This document shows positions 1-7,908 of a DNA stretch of 52,526 bases, piece by piece. Numbering within the stretch: position 1 is the stretch's first letter; every line of letters starts with the position of its first letter. Under the pieces are notes generated by a model. It saw nothing but the letters and a program-made list of their open reading frames with translations, made no database searches and was not told the DNA's origin. The translations under genes were made by a program, and so were the position numbers. The DNA is from Flavobacterium profundi (lineage in GTDB: Bacteria > Bacteroidota > Bacteroidia > Flavobacteriales > Flavobacteriaceae): the NCBI RefSeq assembly GCF_006491645.1, contig NZ_VDCZ01000018.1, positions 1-52,526 on the forward strand. The letters run 5' to 3'.

Positions 1-68
1 TGTTTTTCTAAAACTAATCTTACGCATTCTAATTTAAATGCATAATCGTACTTGACTTTTCTTTCCAT
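1..68 (-). CDS. IS3-family transposase OrfA, N-terminal fragment
   Basis: An ATG at 68 (minus strand) opens a frame that runs to the window edge and encodes about 22 residues beginning MERKVKYDYAFKLECVRLVL. This matches the first helix of the helix-turn-helix domain in IS3-type OrfA proteins, with its KYDYAFKL..V..VL pattern. It lies inside the IS end. The downstream OrfA/OrfB and the programmed frameshift are outside the window. The family call is recognition from memory of a short stretch, but the adjacent IS terminus supports it. Confidence 0.65.
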   Translation of the reverse strand, partial: MERKVKYDYAFKLECVRLVLEK

Positions 69-111
69 AAAAATACCCCCAAATAGTGTCTAACTTTTTG
101 GGGGCAGTGCA
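1..111 (-). mobile_element. IS3-family insertion sequence, left end only (cut by window edge)
   Basis: Read on the minus strand, the segment starts at position 111 with TGCACTGCCCCCAAAAAGTT, which resembles the terminal inverted repeats of IS3-family elements in Bacteroidota as I recall them (5'-TG end, C-run, AAAAAGTT.GACA). About 40 bp further in is the start of an IS3-type OrfA. The rest of the element lies outside the window, so the other inverted repeat and the target duplication cannot be checked. The outer end lies 16 bp from the stop of the amidase gene, inside what should be its 3' flank. Confidence 0.7.
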
Positions 112-127
112 ATAAAGCGCTTTTTTA

Positions 128-1600
128 TTAATTTCGGACAAATTTTTTAATATGTTCTTCATTGTTGACTATGATTTTCATGAAGTAAATACCATTATTT
201 AGTTTTGAAATATCAATCGTTTGATTCAATGAATTTTCTTTGGATGCTAATTGGAATTGCAATACCTGTTTTCCTGAAATATCCAATATGCTAACCCAAA
301 CGTCTTTTTCGTTTATCTGATTTACTTCTAGCGTTATAGCATCACTAGCTGGATTGGGATATAGTTTAATTTCATCTTTTAGAGATAATGAATTTTCATT
401 GTTATAAGTTATTGTTCTACTGCAACTAGTAGCTGTTACTGAACGAGTCCCATTAGAATTATTTAAAGTGCCCGAACTATTTTTAGCTTTCAGGTAGTAA
501 GTATAGGTTGAGCCAGCATTAATGAGATAAGTATTTAAGAAAGAGGTTCCAGTAACATCGCTAGCATAAAGATTACCATTTCTATATATATCATAAGAAG
601 TTGCCCCAGAAGAAGTTGTCCAAGTAAGGTTTATGGCACTTGAAGAACCACTACAGGTAGCCGTTGTTGTTAACGTAAATGAACCTGGAATACAAGAGGC
701 AGTTCGAGTTAAAGTACCATTAGAATTGTTTATGGAACCAGCACTATTTTTAGCTTTTATATAATAAGTATAAATAGTTCCATTTGTTACATAAGTATTT
801 AAAAATGAGGTTCCCGTAATATTGCTAGCATACAAAGCTCCATTTCTGTAAATATCGTATCCTGTTGCATTAGCTGAAGAGGTCCAAGTTAAATTTATGC
901 GACTTGTGTTATTAACACATTCGGGAGTAGCATTTAGTGTAAAACTTCCAGGAGAATTGGTAATACTGCAACTGACGTTTAAATTTGATTTTAATGAATT
1001 AAAATAGGATAAAGCAAATGTATCTCGCCAAGTATTGCTATTTAATTTAGCAGCATCTGTGGAGTTATCTACAAATCCAATTTCATTCAAGCAAGCTGTT
1101 GCAGATGAATAGCGTAAAACACCTAGATGATAGGCTAAATAAGAATTATCTTCAACGCAACGTCTGTTATTAAATGAGCCATTGGCAACCATATCAGTTT
1201 GTATTTTTTTTGAAAAATTTATGTCAGGAGTAGTATTACTGTCGTCATAGGTACAATAAAAAGTTTCAGTTCCTGTTCCTTCTCCAGCATTACAGTGAAC
1301 ACTTACTAATCGGTCTGCATTCCAATTATTGGCCATTTGCGCCCTTTGGGTGACTGAAATCCATCCATTTATATTTGTTGTTCTTGTCATATGTACTGTT
1401 AATGCACTACAATTATTTTGGATTAAAGTTCTTGTTTTTAAGCCAACAGCTAAAGCGGTTTCAATTTCTGTTGCTGTTCTACCATCTGGGTTATTACTGG
1501 TAGTTGATCCGTAGCCATGACAAGGATCAATAACAATTATTTGTGCGTTTAAACCCAGAGTAAAAGTTACTAATAAAAGAAAAATGTATAGTTTTTTCAT
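128..1600 (-). CDS. Secreted N-acetylmuramoyl-L-alanine amidase with Fn3-like repeats and T9SS sorting domain
   Basis: This predicted peptidoglycan amidase cleaves the bond between N-acetylmuramate and L-Ala. Residues 1-20 form a signal peptide ending NAQ. Residues 21-210 are an Amidase_3 domain with the expected zinc and catalytic residues: His28 (DPCHGYG), Glu45, His102 (VSVHCNA) and Glu173 (LNEIGF). Two Fn3-like repeats follow (about 215-300 and 303-390). They share the segments GYDIYRNG/SYDIYRNG, YAS..TGTSFLNTY and YTYY.KAKNS, so they are an internal duplication. The last 75 residues start LYPNPASD and end in a Lys/Arg-rich strand, the type A sorting domain for export by the type IX system. 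The gene lies 5 bp after the beta-propeller gene and is probably co-transcribed with it. An IS element abuts its 3' side. Target (own wall, prey or host debris) is unknown. Confidence 0.9.
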   Translation of the reverse strand: MKKLYIFLLLVTFTLGLNAQIIVIDPCHGYGSTTSNNPDGRTATEIETALAVGLKTRTLIQNNCSALTVHMTRTTNINGWISVTQRAQMANNWNADRLVSVHCNAGEGTGTETFYCTYDDSNTTPDINFSKKIQTDMVANGSFNNRRCVEDNSYLAYHLGVLRYSSATACLNEIGFVDNSTDAAKLNSNTWRDTFALSYFNSLKSNLNVSCSITNSPGSFTLNATPECVNNTSRINLTWTSSANATGYDIYRNGALYASNITGTSFLNTYVTNGTIYTYYIKAKNSAGSINNSNGTLTRTASCIPGSFTLTTTATCSGSSSAINLTWTTSSGATSYDIYRNGNLYASDVTGTSFLNTYLINAGSTYTYYLKAKNSSGTLNNSNGTRSVTATSCSRTITYNNENSLSLKDEIKLYPNPASDAITLEVNQINEKDVWVSILDISGKQVLQFQLASKENSLNQTIDISKLNNGIYFMKIIVNNEEHIKKFVRN

Positions 1601-1605
1601 GGTTT

Positions 1606-2466
1606 TTATTTTATATTAAAAGTAAAAATGCGTCCAGTTTTATCATCTGAAAATATAATTGTGTTTTCATCAATAAAAGACGGAAACATTTCAGAAATTA
1701 CTTCTGTATTTGTAATTTTTTTAGGACTGTACTCTTTTGGGTTAAACAAATAGATTTCCGAATTATCAATAGTATGTCCATCAGAACTTTGATCTAAAAA
1801 ACCAATTAAATAATCGTCATTTGGAGACCAAGAAGTGGCAATACCACTACCAATTTTTACGCCTTCTTTTTGACCATCAATATCATAAATATAAATATCT
1901 GCTCCATTGTGAACAGCTACTTTTTTTCCATCGTTAGAGCGTATAGCATTATAATATTGACCATCATTTTGAGTTATTAACCATTTTTCTTGAGTATGTA
2001 AGTTTTTAGCAAAAATTTGTAAAGTATTTAAATTGGTATATACAACTATAGCTCTATCACCTCCTTTTTTAAAACCTTTAAAAGAAGGCAAATAATTCGC
2101 ATTAATTTCAGGAAGTTCTTCAATTTTTTGATCTAAAATAGAGTAGCTATACGTTTTTGAATTATAAAAAAACTCATTTTCATTTTTTTGTTTAAAATAA
2201 AAAGTGTCACTTTTTTCATTCCATGAATAACCATAACCACTACCTTCTTTATCGGTAATACGCTGTATTTGATTATTGGAAAGATTTAATAAATATACCC
2301 CTTTAAAATGTTGGTTTGTTAGTAAAGTAAATTGTCCGTCTGGAGACACTACAGGGTTTGTAAAATATGCTTCAAGTGGAATTCTTTGTAAATTCTTTAA
2401 ATTTTGAGCATAGCTAAAGTACATACTACTTGCGCATAGCAAGAAGTAAAAAAGACTTTTTTTCAT
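1606..2466 (-). CDS. Secreted WD40-like/TolB-type beta-propeller protein
   Basis: The 286-residue protein has a signal peptide (residues 1-21, ending SYAQ) and PD40/TolB-like blades. The signatures are VVSPDGQFTLLTN near 40, SWNEKSDTFYF near 85, GIATSWSPNDDYLIGF near 205 and IDENTIIFSDDKTGRIFTF at the C-terminus. It is too short for a peptidase such as DPP IV or TolC-partner TolB with extra domains, and no catalytic domain follows. It also lacks a T9SS tail, so it probably stays in the periplasm. It begins at an ATG preceded by an AT-rich leader, and its stop lies 5 bp before the amidase start. This suggests a partner or binding module for the amidase, but that is inference from position only. 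Confidence 0.7.
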   Translation of the reverse strand: MKKSLFYFLLCASSMYFSYAQNLKNLQRIPLEAYFTNPVVSPDGQFTLLTNQHFKGVYLLNLSNNQIQRITDKEGSGYGYSWNEKSDTFYFKQKNENEFFYNSKTYSYSILDQKIEELPEINANYLPSFKGFKKGGDRAIVVYTNLNTLQIFAKNLHTQEKWLITQNDGQYYNAIRSNDGKKVAVHNGADIYIYDIDGQKEGVKIGSGIATSWSPNDDYLIGFLDQSSDGHTIDNSEIYLFNPKEYSPKKITNTEVISEMFPSFIDENTIIFSDDKTGRIFTFNIK

Positions 2467-2538
2467 ATTAGTACTATTTGTTTGTTATATAAACATAAAA
2501 ATAGCATTTTGTTTGTAAAAAAGTTAAAAAAATAAATA

Positions 2539-2571
2539 AAAAAACACGTTTTAATCAAAACGTGTTTTTTT
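2539..2571. terminator. Intrinsic terminator after the lipoprotein gene
   Basis: A perfect stem AAAAAACACGTTTT / AAAACGTGTTTTTT encloses a 4-nt loop and is flanked by A/T runs on both sides. It lies directly after the stop of the minus-strand lipoprotein gene and upstream of the beta-propeller gene, so it separates the two transcription units. Confidence 0.8.
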
Positions 2572-2594
2572 ATTTATTTTTTTAAATGTTGCTT

Positions 2595-3776
2595 TTACCT
2601 TCTAAACTTATTGTTGGTTATAATTGCTTTTAATTTTGCTTTAAGATCTTCACCAGTGTCGTAAATCATTTGTTCATTACTTGGGAAAGGTACTGCTCTA
2701 CGATCAAAATATTGATAATAATTCTCTTCGCAAGCTCTTTTATCACCGTTGTAATTTGCATAGATATAATCGAAAACAAATTCACTAGTTACCGGAAAAG
2801 CGTCTATTAATTGGTTGCTTCTAAAATCAATGTAATCTACTTTTGCAGTTACTTGACAAGATTTAAATTGAGTGAATTCATAGATACTTACAGAAATTGT
2901 TTTAAAATTATCTACTTTAATTGGGTTTCCTAAACTATCTTTAACCACATTTCCATTGTTGTCTAAAAGCGTTTTGGTACCATCTTTTATTTGTTTTTCT
3001 TTGATGAACTGTTTTTCTTTTACCTGTTCAGGAGAGATGGCAATATTTCTAAAATTTACAATCATTCCATAATCGTAATTGATATTTTTTTGACGATTAT
3101 TATGGTAAACCGTCCATTTATCATTGATTCCATAAGTGCTAAAATCTAATAAATCATCTTGTAAGCGCGCAGGAATAACTTGGTTGGTTTCATTTTTAGT
3201 ATATACATGGACAAAATCGGTTCCTTTTAATTGAGCTTGATCCATTAAGGCTCTTACATCTTGATAATTTGGATTCAATTGATCTAAATAGTTTAAATCA
3301 TCAAAAGCTTGACGAAAATCCATTTTGTTTTTAGAAGTCATTAATTTTTTTGCATTAGCATATAAATAACCCGATAGATTATTTTTGCTGCTAATGATTT
3401 CATCTGAATAGTCATCCATTGGAAAGATCGCATCTCTTCCTTCTTTTAATAAAGGTAAAGGAAGTAATGGTTTAATTCTTTCTTGGCGATTTCTTAATTG
3501 CGTATATAAATTATAAATTCGCTCGTAATTAGCTGGATTATTTTCTTTAATTAATAAATTCAAGTTGGATTCATCACGAGCTTTCGCTTTAGCAAACGAT
3601 TCTTCGAGTAAATACACATAATCCTGTTTTCCTTTTGCAGTTTTGTTTGTTCTTAGTGAGTTGACAGCGTTTTCAATAGCACCATCATAATTTCCATTAC
3701 TTAACATGGATTGGGTTTGTTTCACTCCACAACTAACAAGAACAAGTGATAAAATAATAAAAGTAATTTTTCTCAT
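2595..3776 (-). CDS. Putative lipoprotein of unknown function
   Basis: The 393-residue product has a lipoprotein signal peptide with the lipobox LVSC (Cys16). The mature N-terminus (residues 25-110) is helical and TPR-like: NGNYDGAIENAV, then a run rich in Lys, Glu, Asn and Leu. The C-terminal half is more beta-like, with repeated aromatic residues and a conserved-looking segment EENYYQYFDRRAVPFPS near residue 355. I recognise it only as a flavobacterial-type envelope lipoprotein and assign no activity. It is a single-gene unit: a TANNTTTG box lies upstream and an intrinsic terminator downstream. Confidence 0.6.
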   Translation of the reverse strand: MRKITFIILSLVLVSCGVKQTQSMLSNGNYDGAIENAVNSLRTNKTAKGKQDYVYLLEESFAKAKARDESNLNLLIKENNPANYERIYNLYTQLRNRQERIKPLLPLPLLKEGRDAIFPMDDYSDEIISSKNNLSGYLYANAKKLMTSKNKMDFRQAFDDLNYLDQLNPNYQDVRALMDQAQLKGTDFVHVYTKNETNQVIPARLQDDLLDFSTYGINDKWTVYHNNRQKNINYDYGMIVNFRNIAISPEQVKEKQFIKEKQIKDGTKTLLDNNGNVVKDSLGNPIKVDNFKTISVSIYEFTQFKSCQVTAKVDYIDFRSNQLIDAFPVTSEFVFDYIYANYNGDKRACEENYYQYFDRRAVPFPSNEQMIYDTGEDLKAKLKAIITNNKFRR

Positions 3777-3792
3777 AAATAAATCATTTAGG

Positions 3793-3800
3793 CAAAGATA
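3793..3800 (-). promoter_or_regulatory. -7 promoter element for the lipoprotein gene
   Basis: TATCTTTG (minus strand) matches the Bacteroidota -7 consensus TANNTTTG and lies 16 bp before the ATG. No clear TTG is seen 17-22 bp further upstream, where the hairpin element at 3811-3880 sits instead. Confidence 0.55.
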
Positions 3801-3810
3801 AAATTTTTTA

Positions 3811-3880
3811 GGAGGATTTCCTCGCGGATATCTTTTTGTTTTTTTCTCTTAAACAAAAAGGATGCCACTTCCATCAGGGC
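3811..3880 (-). ncRNA. Structured intergenic element resembling a recurrent Flavobacterium RNA/repeat
   Basis: On the minus strand the segment begins AGCCCTGATGGAAGTGGCAT. It forms a 10-bp hairpin (CTTTTTGTTT / AAACAAAAAG, purine-rich loop), continues with ATATCCGCG, and ends with a second small hairpin GAGGA-AA-TCCTC. It contains no ORF and is more GC-rich than the flanks. I recall closely similar sequences (GCCC.GATgGAAG.GGCATCC, hairpin, GCGGA, GGA..TCC) scattered through Flavobacterium intergenic regions. It may correspond to a described motif such as Rfam flavo-1, but I cannot verify that. It sits between the fahA terminator and the lipoprotein promoter. Confidence 0.45.
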
Positions 3881-3881
3881 T

Positions 3882-3918
3882 AAAAAAAAACTCCAAAATT
3901 AAATTTTGGAGTTTTTTT
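3882..3918. terminator. Intrinsic terminator after fahA
   Basis: The stem ACTCCAAAATT / AATTTTGGAGT is flanked by A9 and T7 runs. It lies 55 bp downstream of the minus-strand fumarylacetoacetase stop and reads well in both directions. Confidence 0.8.
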
Positions 3919-3972
3919 AAATATTTGGTGTATAAAGTTTTAAGTAATATAAGTAATAAAAAATTCCTAAAA

Positions 3973-5256
3973 CTATTTTATAGCAACAGCTGGAAGTAAT
4001 TTACTAGCACATTCTCCAAACCCAATTCGTAATTCTTTGTTTTCACAATATCCTCTAATGATTACGGTATCATTATCGTTGATAAATTTTCTTTCGCTAC
4101 CATCTTTCATTTGAATAGGATTTTTTCCACCCCAAGTTAGTTCTAACATAGAACCAAATGAATCTGGTGTAGGTCCAGAAATAGTTCCACTTCCCATCAT
4201 ATCTCCCGAATTAATACGACAACCATTAATGGTATGATGCGCTAACTGTTGGGCCATAGACCAATACATATATTTGAAATTGGATTTTGAAACTACAGTT
4301 TCTTCCTCATTCTCAGGTTGGATTGCCACTTCAAGGTGAATGTCAAATGCATTTTCTCCCGATTGTTGTAAATAAGGTAATGGAGTAGGTGATTGTTCAG
4401 GACCTTTTACTCTAAAAGCTTCTAATGCATCCATAGTAACAATCCATGGAGATATAGATGAAGCGAAGTTTTTGGCTAAGAACGGACCTAAAGGTACATA
4501 TTCCCATTTTTGAATATCGCGTGCACTCCAATCATTAAACAAAACCATTCCAAAAATGTATTCTTCTGCTTGATCTACAGGTATAGGCTCACCCATTAAG
4601 TTGGCATCTGTGGTAATAAAGGCAGTTTCTAATTCAAAATCCACTAGTTTAGATGGTCCGAAAACGGGTTCAGTTGCACCAGCAGGAAGTGTTTGTCCAT
4701 TTGGTCTTCTAACAGATACACCGCTTGGAACAATAGTAGAGCTTCTACCATGGTATCCTACTGGAATATGAAGCCAGTTTGGAAGTAAAGCATTTTCTGG
4801 ATCACGAAACATTTTTCCTACATTAGTAGCGTGTTCTTTTGAACTGTAAAAATCAGTATAATCACCAATCTGTACAGGCAATAACATTTCAATATCTTTT
4901 ACATCGAAAATGACAACCTCTTTGTGTTTTTCATTGTCTCTTAAAGTAGCATTTTCTGAATCAAAAATTTCAGCTAATCGGTTTCTAACCAATCGCCATG
5001 TTTTTTTTCCGTCTGAGATGAAATCGTTTAAAGTATCTTGCATGAACATATCATCTGTAAGATCAATGCCTTCAAAATATCCGAGTTGTTGTAAAGCACC
5101 CATGTCTATGGCTGAATCTCCAATTCGAGTACCTATAGTGATGACATCTTCTTTAGTAATAAAAACCCCAAAAGGAATATTTTGAATAGGGAAGTCGCTA
5201 TTTTTTGGGACCTCTATCCAAGATTTTCTTGTAGGATCATTGGCTATATTTGGCAT
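3973..5256 (-). CDS. fahA: Fumarylacetoacetase
   Basis: This enzyme hydrolyses 4-fumarylacetoacetate to fumarate and acetoacetate, the last step of tyrosine degradation via homogentisate. At 427 residues it has the normal length. The N-terminal FAA_hydrolase_N domain (about 15-120) is followed by the catalytic domain. Visible active-site segments are DYTDFYSSKEHATNVG (Asp metal ligand and catalytic His), LVDFELETAF (two Glu metal ligands), NDWSARDIQKWEYVPLGPF (Asp ligand, substrate contacts) and GTISGPTPDSFGSMLELTW. It is a single-gene unit with a good promoter and a terminator. The other tyrosine-pathway genes are not in the window. Confidence 0.96.
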   Translation of the reverse strand: MPNIANDPTRKSWIEVPKNSDFPIQNIPFGVFITKEDVITIGTRIGDSAIDMGALQQLGYFEGIDLTDDMFMQDTLNDFISDGKKTWRLVRNRLAEIFDSENATLRDNEKHKEVVIFDVKDIEMLLPVQIGDYTDFYSSKEHATNVGKMFRDPENALLPNWLHIPVGYHGRSSTIVPSGVSVRRPNGQTLPAGATEPVFGPSKLVDFELETAFITTDANLMGEPIPVDQAEEYIFGMVLFNDWSARDIQKWEYVPLGPFLAKNFASSISPWIVTMDALEAFRVKGPEQSPTPLPYLQQSGENAFDIHLEVAIQPENEEETVVSKSNFKYMYWSMAQQLAHHTINGCRINSGDMMGSGTISGPTPDSFGSMLELTWGGKNPIQMKDGSERKFINDNDTVIIRGYCENKELRIGFGECASKLLPAVAIK

Positions 5257-5292
5257 AATTATTTGTTAGTTTTTTGTTGAAAAATTATACAC

Positions 5293-5322
5293 CAAATATA
5301 AACTTTACTGCTAATTTAACAA
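5293..5322 (-). promoter_or_regulatory. fahA promoter (TTG-N19-TATATTTG)
   Basis: On the minus strand, TTG (5322-5320), a 19-bp spacer and TATATTTG (5300-5293) match the Bacteroidota -33/-7 consensus. The start codon is 36 bp downstream of the -7 box. It is divergent from glyA. Confidence 0.75.
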
Positions 5323-5332
5323 ACCTTTTTTG

Positions 5333-5340
5333 TAATTTTG
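5333..5340 (+). promoter_or_regulatory. glyA -7 promoter element
   Basis: TAATTTTG matches TANNTTTG and lies 26 bp before the glyA ATG. No good TTG is present at the usual distance, so the promoter is only half supported. Confidence 0.45.
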
Positions 5341-5366
5341 AATAAATTTTAACGAATTACTAAGAA

Positions 5367-6641
5367 ATGCAACGCGACGAACAAATTTTTGATCTTATTC
5401 TAGATGAACAAGACAGACAAATTCATGGAATTGAATTAATTGCTTCAGAAAACTTTGTAAGTGATCAAGTTATGGAAGCAGCTGGATCTGTATTAACTAA
5501 TAAATATGCAGAAGGTTATCCTGGGAAACGTTACTATGGAGGCTGTGAAGTAGTTGATATAGTGGAACAAATTGCCATTGATAGAGCTAAAGCTCTTTTT
5601 GGAGCTGAATATGTAAATGTGCAACCGCATTCAGGTTCACAAGCCAATACTGCAGTTTTTGCAGCTTGTTTGCAACCAGGAGATAAGATTTTAGGATTTG
5701 ATTTGTCACATGGTGGTCACTTAACGCATGGTTCTCCAGTAAATTTTTCTGGAAAATTATATAATCCTGTATTTTATGGAGTAGAACAAGAAACAGGTAG
5801 ATTGAATTATGATAAAATTCAAGAAATTGCTTCTGCAGAACGACCAAAAATGATTATAGCTGGAGCTTCAGCTTATTCTAGAGATATGGATTTTGAGCGT
5901 TTTAGAAAAATTGCAGATAGTGTAGGAGCGATACTTTTAGCCGATATCTCACATCCAGCAGGATTAATTGCAAAAGGATTATTAAATGATCCAATTCCGC
6001 ACTGTCATATAGTAACCACAACCACTCATAAAACCTTGAGAGGACCACGTGGAGGAATGATTATGATGGGTAAAGACTTTGAAAACCCATGGGGATTAAA
6101 AACTCCAAAAGGAGAAATCAGAATGATGTCACATGTTTTAGATATGGCCGTATTTCCTGGAAATCAAGGAGGACCTTTAATGCATATCATTGCTGCTAAA
6201 GCGGTTGCTTTTGGAGAGGCTTTAACAGATGAATTTTTTAGATATACCATGCAGGTTCAAAAGAATGCTCAAGCAATGGCAGCTGCATTTGTAAAAAGAG
6301 GATATCATTTAATTTCTGGAGGAACAGACAATCATATGATGTTAATTGATTTGCGAAATAAAAACATTACAGGTAAAGAAGCTGAGAACGCATTAGTAAA
6401 AGCAGAAATTACAGTGAATAAAAATATGGTTCCTTTTGATGATAAATCTCCTTTTGTAACTTCTGGAATACGTGTTGGAACACCAGCAATTACCACAAGA
6501 GGTTTGGTAGAAGAAGATATGGAAACGATTGTTGCTTTGATTGATAAAGTGATTACTAATTTCACTGATGAAGCTGTTTTGGAACAAGTAGCAGAAGAAG
6601 TAAATGAATTTATGGGAGAAAGAGCAATGTTTGTTTTTTAA
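5367..6641 (+). CDS. glyA: Serine hydroxymethyltransferase
   Basis: This PLP enzyme interconverts serine plus tetrahydrofolate with glycine plus 5,10-methylene-THF, the main source of one-carbon units. The 424-residue protein shows the family signatures: GIELIASENFVS near the N-terminus, EGYPGKRYYGG, PHSGSQANTAV, the PLP lysine in HIVTTTTHKTLRGPRGGMI, and PGNQGGPLMHIIA. The start agrees with homologues, which begin a few residues before the D-I/L-F-D-L-I motif. It is monocistronic, divergent from fahA, and closed by a strong terminator shared with the convergent serine hydrolase gene. Confidence 0.98.
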   Translation: MQRDEQIFDLILDEQDRQIHGIELIASENFVSDQVMEAAGSVLTNKYAEGYPGKRYYGGCEVVDIVEQIAIDRAKALFGAEYVNVQPHSGSQANTAVFAACLQPGDKILGFDLSHGGHLTHGSPVNFSGKLYNPVFYGVEQETGRLNYDKIQEIASAERPKMIIAGASAYSRDMDFERFRKIADSVGAILLADISHPAGLIAKGLLNDPIPHCHIVTTTTHKTLRGPRGGMIMMGKDFENPWGLKTPKGEIRMMSHVLDMAVFPGNQGGPLMHIIAAKAVAFGEALTDEFFRYTMQVQKNAQAMAAAFVKRGYHLISGGTDNHMMLIDLRNKNITGKEAENALVKAEITVNKNMVPFDDKSPFVTSGIRVGTPAITTRGLVEEDMETIVALIDKVITNFTDEAVLEQVAEEVNEFMGERAMFVF

Positions 6642-6658
6642 TTCAAAAGAATTCTAAT

Positions 6659-6698
6659 AGTATAAAAAAAGACTTCAAACGAAGTCTTTTTTTATACT
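6659..6698. terminator. Bidirectional terminator between glyA and the serine hydrolase gene
   Basis: An 18-bp perfect stem AGTATAAAAAAAGACTTC / GAAGTCTTTTTTTATACT with a 4-nt loop carries its own U-run in both directions. It serves the two convergent genes. Confidence 0.9.
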
Positions 6699-6699
6699 A

Positions 6700-7785
6700 T
6701 TATTTCAAAACTTCTTTTATAAGATTCGAAAGTTCGTATAAGTTTCTTTTTTTCTGATTGGTTAGAATAATAATGGTTAACTCATCTTGTATAAAATGTC
6801 TTCCTAAACATTCGTAATTTCCACTTGAACCATGATGTGTGTGTTCTATTAAATTACCTTTAGTATCATAGATAACATTCCCTAAAGGAGCTTGAAAATC
6901 ATCTTCTGCTTTAAATTTTTTTGCTAAAACTTTATAGGATTTCTCAGAAATGATTTTGTAACGGTCTAATTTATAAAACCAATCTCCTAATGATTTGGCT
7001 TTACTTACAAAGAGCAAATTTTTAATAGATAATTTAAAACTATCAGGTACATACTCATAATTAAAAGGCATTGCCATTAAGGATGGATTCTTATATGGAA
7101 ACTGATCTTTTAAAGTAATTCCATTTATGTGATTAGGTTTTAAAATGTTATCGTTTAAATATTTTTCGAATTTTTTATTCGTTATTTTTTCAACAATTTT
7201 AATAAGTAACAACGGACTGCAATTGGTGTATAAATAGTTAGTACCAGGTTGAAATTCTAAATGATCAATTTTTTGAATGTGTTCATAAACTTCTTTTTCA
7301 GTAGGATTTCCATTGTTTTGAAAGAGTTGGTTCCAATTGATTGTAGGTAATCCACTAGTATATTGTAATAGATGTTCAATAGTAATAGAATTTGCCCATT
7401 CTGGTAAGTTAGAAATATATTGAGATATGGGATTTTGTAATTGTAATAATTTTTTTTCCTCTAATTGCATGATGGCAACTGCAGGAAATTCTTTATAAAT
7501 AGAACCAATGATAAATTGATATTCTTTAGTTAATTGTTTTGATTTATCTGCTGTAGCATAACCATACGACTTTTCAAAAACCGGATGATTGTTTTTTAAA
7601 ACTAAAACAGTTCCATTTATTTTATCTTCTTTATAGAGGTCATTTAAAAGTGAATCTAACAAATGAAGATTGCCACTTTCAGAATAAATTGATTTTTCGC
7701 TTAACTGATAATTGTTTTTATATTGATTACAGCTTGCAATAATTAGTAGGAAAGCAAGGAATAATATGGGAGACAATTTTTTCAT
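6700..7785 (-). CDS. Serine hydrolase lipoprotein of the beta-lactamase/class C PBP family
   Basis: The 361-residue protein starts with a lipoprotein signal (lipobox IASC, Cys19), so it is probably anchored in the envelope. The SxxK nucleophile motif is Ser-Ile-Tyr-Lys in IIGSIYKEFPAVAIMQL near residue 93. The YxN motif is YTNCSPLLLIKIVE near 187. HHGSSGNYEC near 318 occupies the place of the third box. These fit the Beta-lactamase family (PF00144) of esterases, D-aminopeptidases and EstB-like enzymes. True beta-lactamase activity should not be assumed. It is expressed alone. Substrate unknown. Confidence 0.8.
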   Translation of the reverse strand: MKKLSPILFLAFLLIIASCNQYKNNYQLSEKSIYSESGNLHLLDSLLNDLYKEDKINGTVLVLKNNHPVFEKSYGYATADKSKQLTKEYQFIIGSIYKEFPAVAIMQLEEKKLLQLQNPISQYISNLPEWANSITIEHLLQYTSGLPTINWNQLFQNNGNPTEKEVYEHIQKIDHLEFQPGTNYLYTNCSPLLLIKIVEKITNKKFEKYLNDNILKPNHINGITLKDQFPYKNPSLMAMPFNYEYVPDSFKLSIKNLLFVSKAKSLGDWFYKLDRYKIISEKSYKVLAKKFKAEDDFQAPLGNVIYDTKGNLIEHTHHGSSGNYECLGRHFIQDELTIIILTNQKKRNLYELSNLIKEVLK

Positions 7786-7840
7786 GTTATACTATTTGAC
7801 TACTACTTAATTTTCTATAGTAGTGATATTGTACTAATTC

Positions 7841-7857
7841 GTGTATACACAAATATA
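7841..7857 (-). promoter_or_regulatory. -7 box with adjacent perfect palindrome upstream of the serine hydrolase gene
   Basis: On the minus strand, TATATTTG (7857-7850) matches TANNTTTG. It is followed at once by the perfect 10-bp palindrome GTGTATACAC (7850-7841), about where transcription would start. This could be a small operator, or chance in AT-rich DNA. The gene starts 65 bp downstream of the -7 box. Confidence 0.4.
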
Positions 7858-7908
7858 TAAAACTTTGAAAAAATGAAGAATAATATTAGGTAAGATTTGC
7901 CTTAAAAA

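Noticed and set aside
6700..7785. Beta-lactamase resistance gene
   Set aside because: It has SxxK and YxN motifs but otherwise looks like the broad serine-hydrolase group; no resistance function can be claimed.
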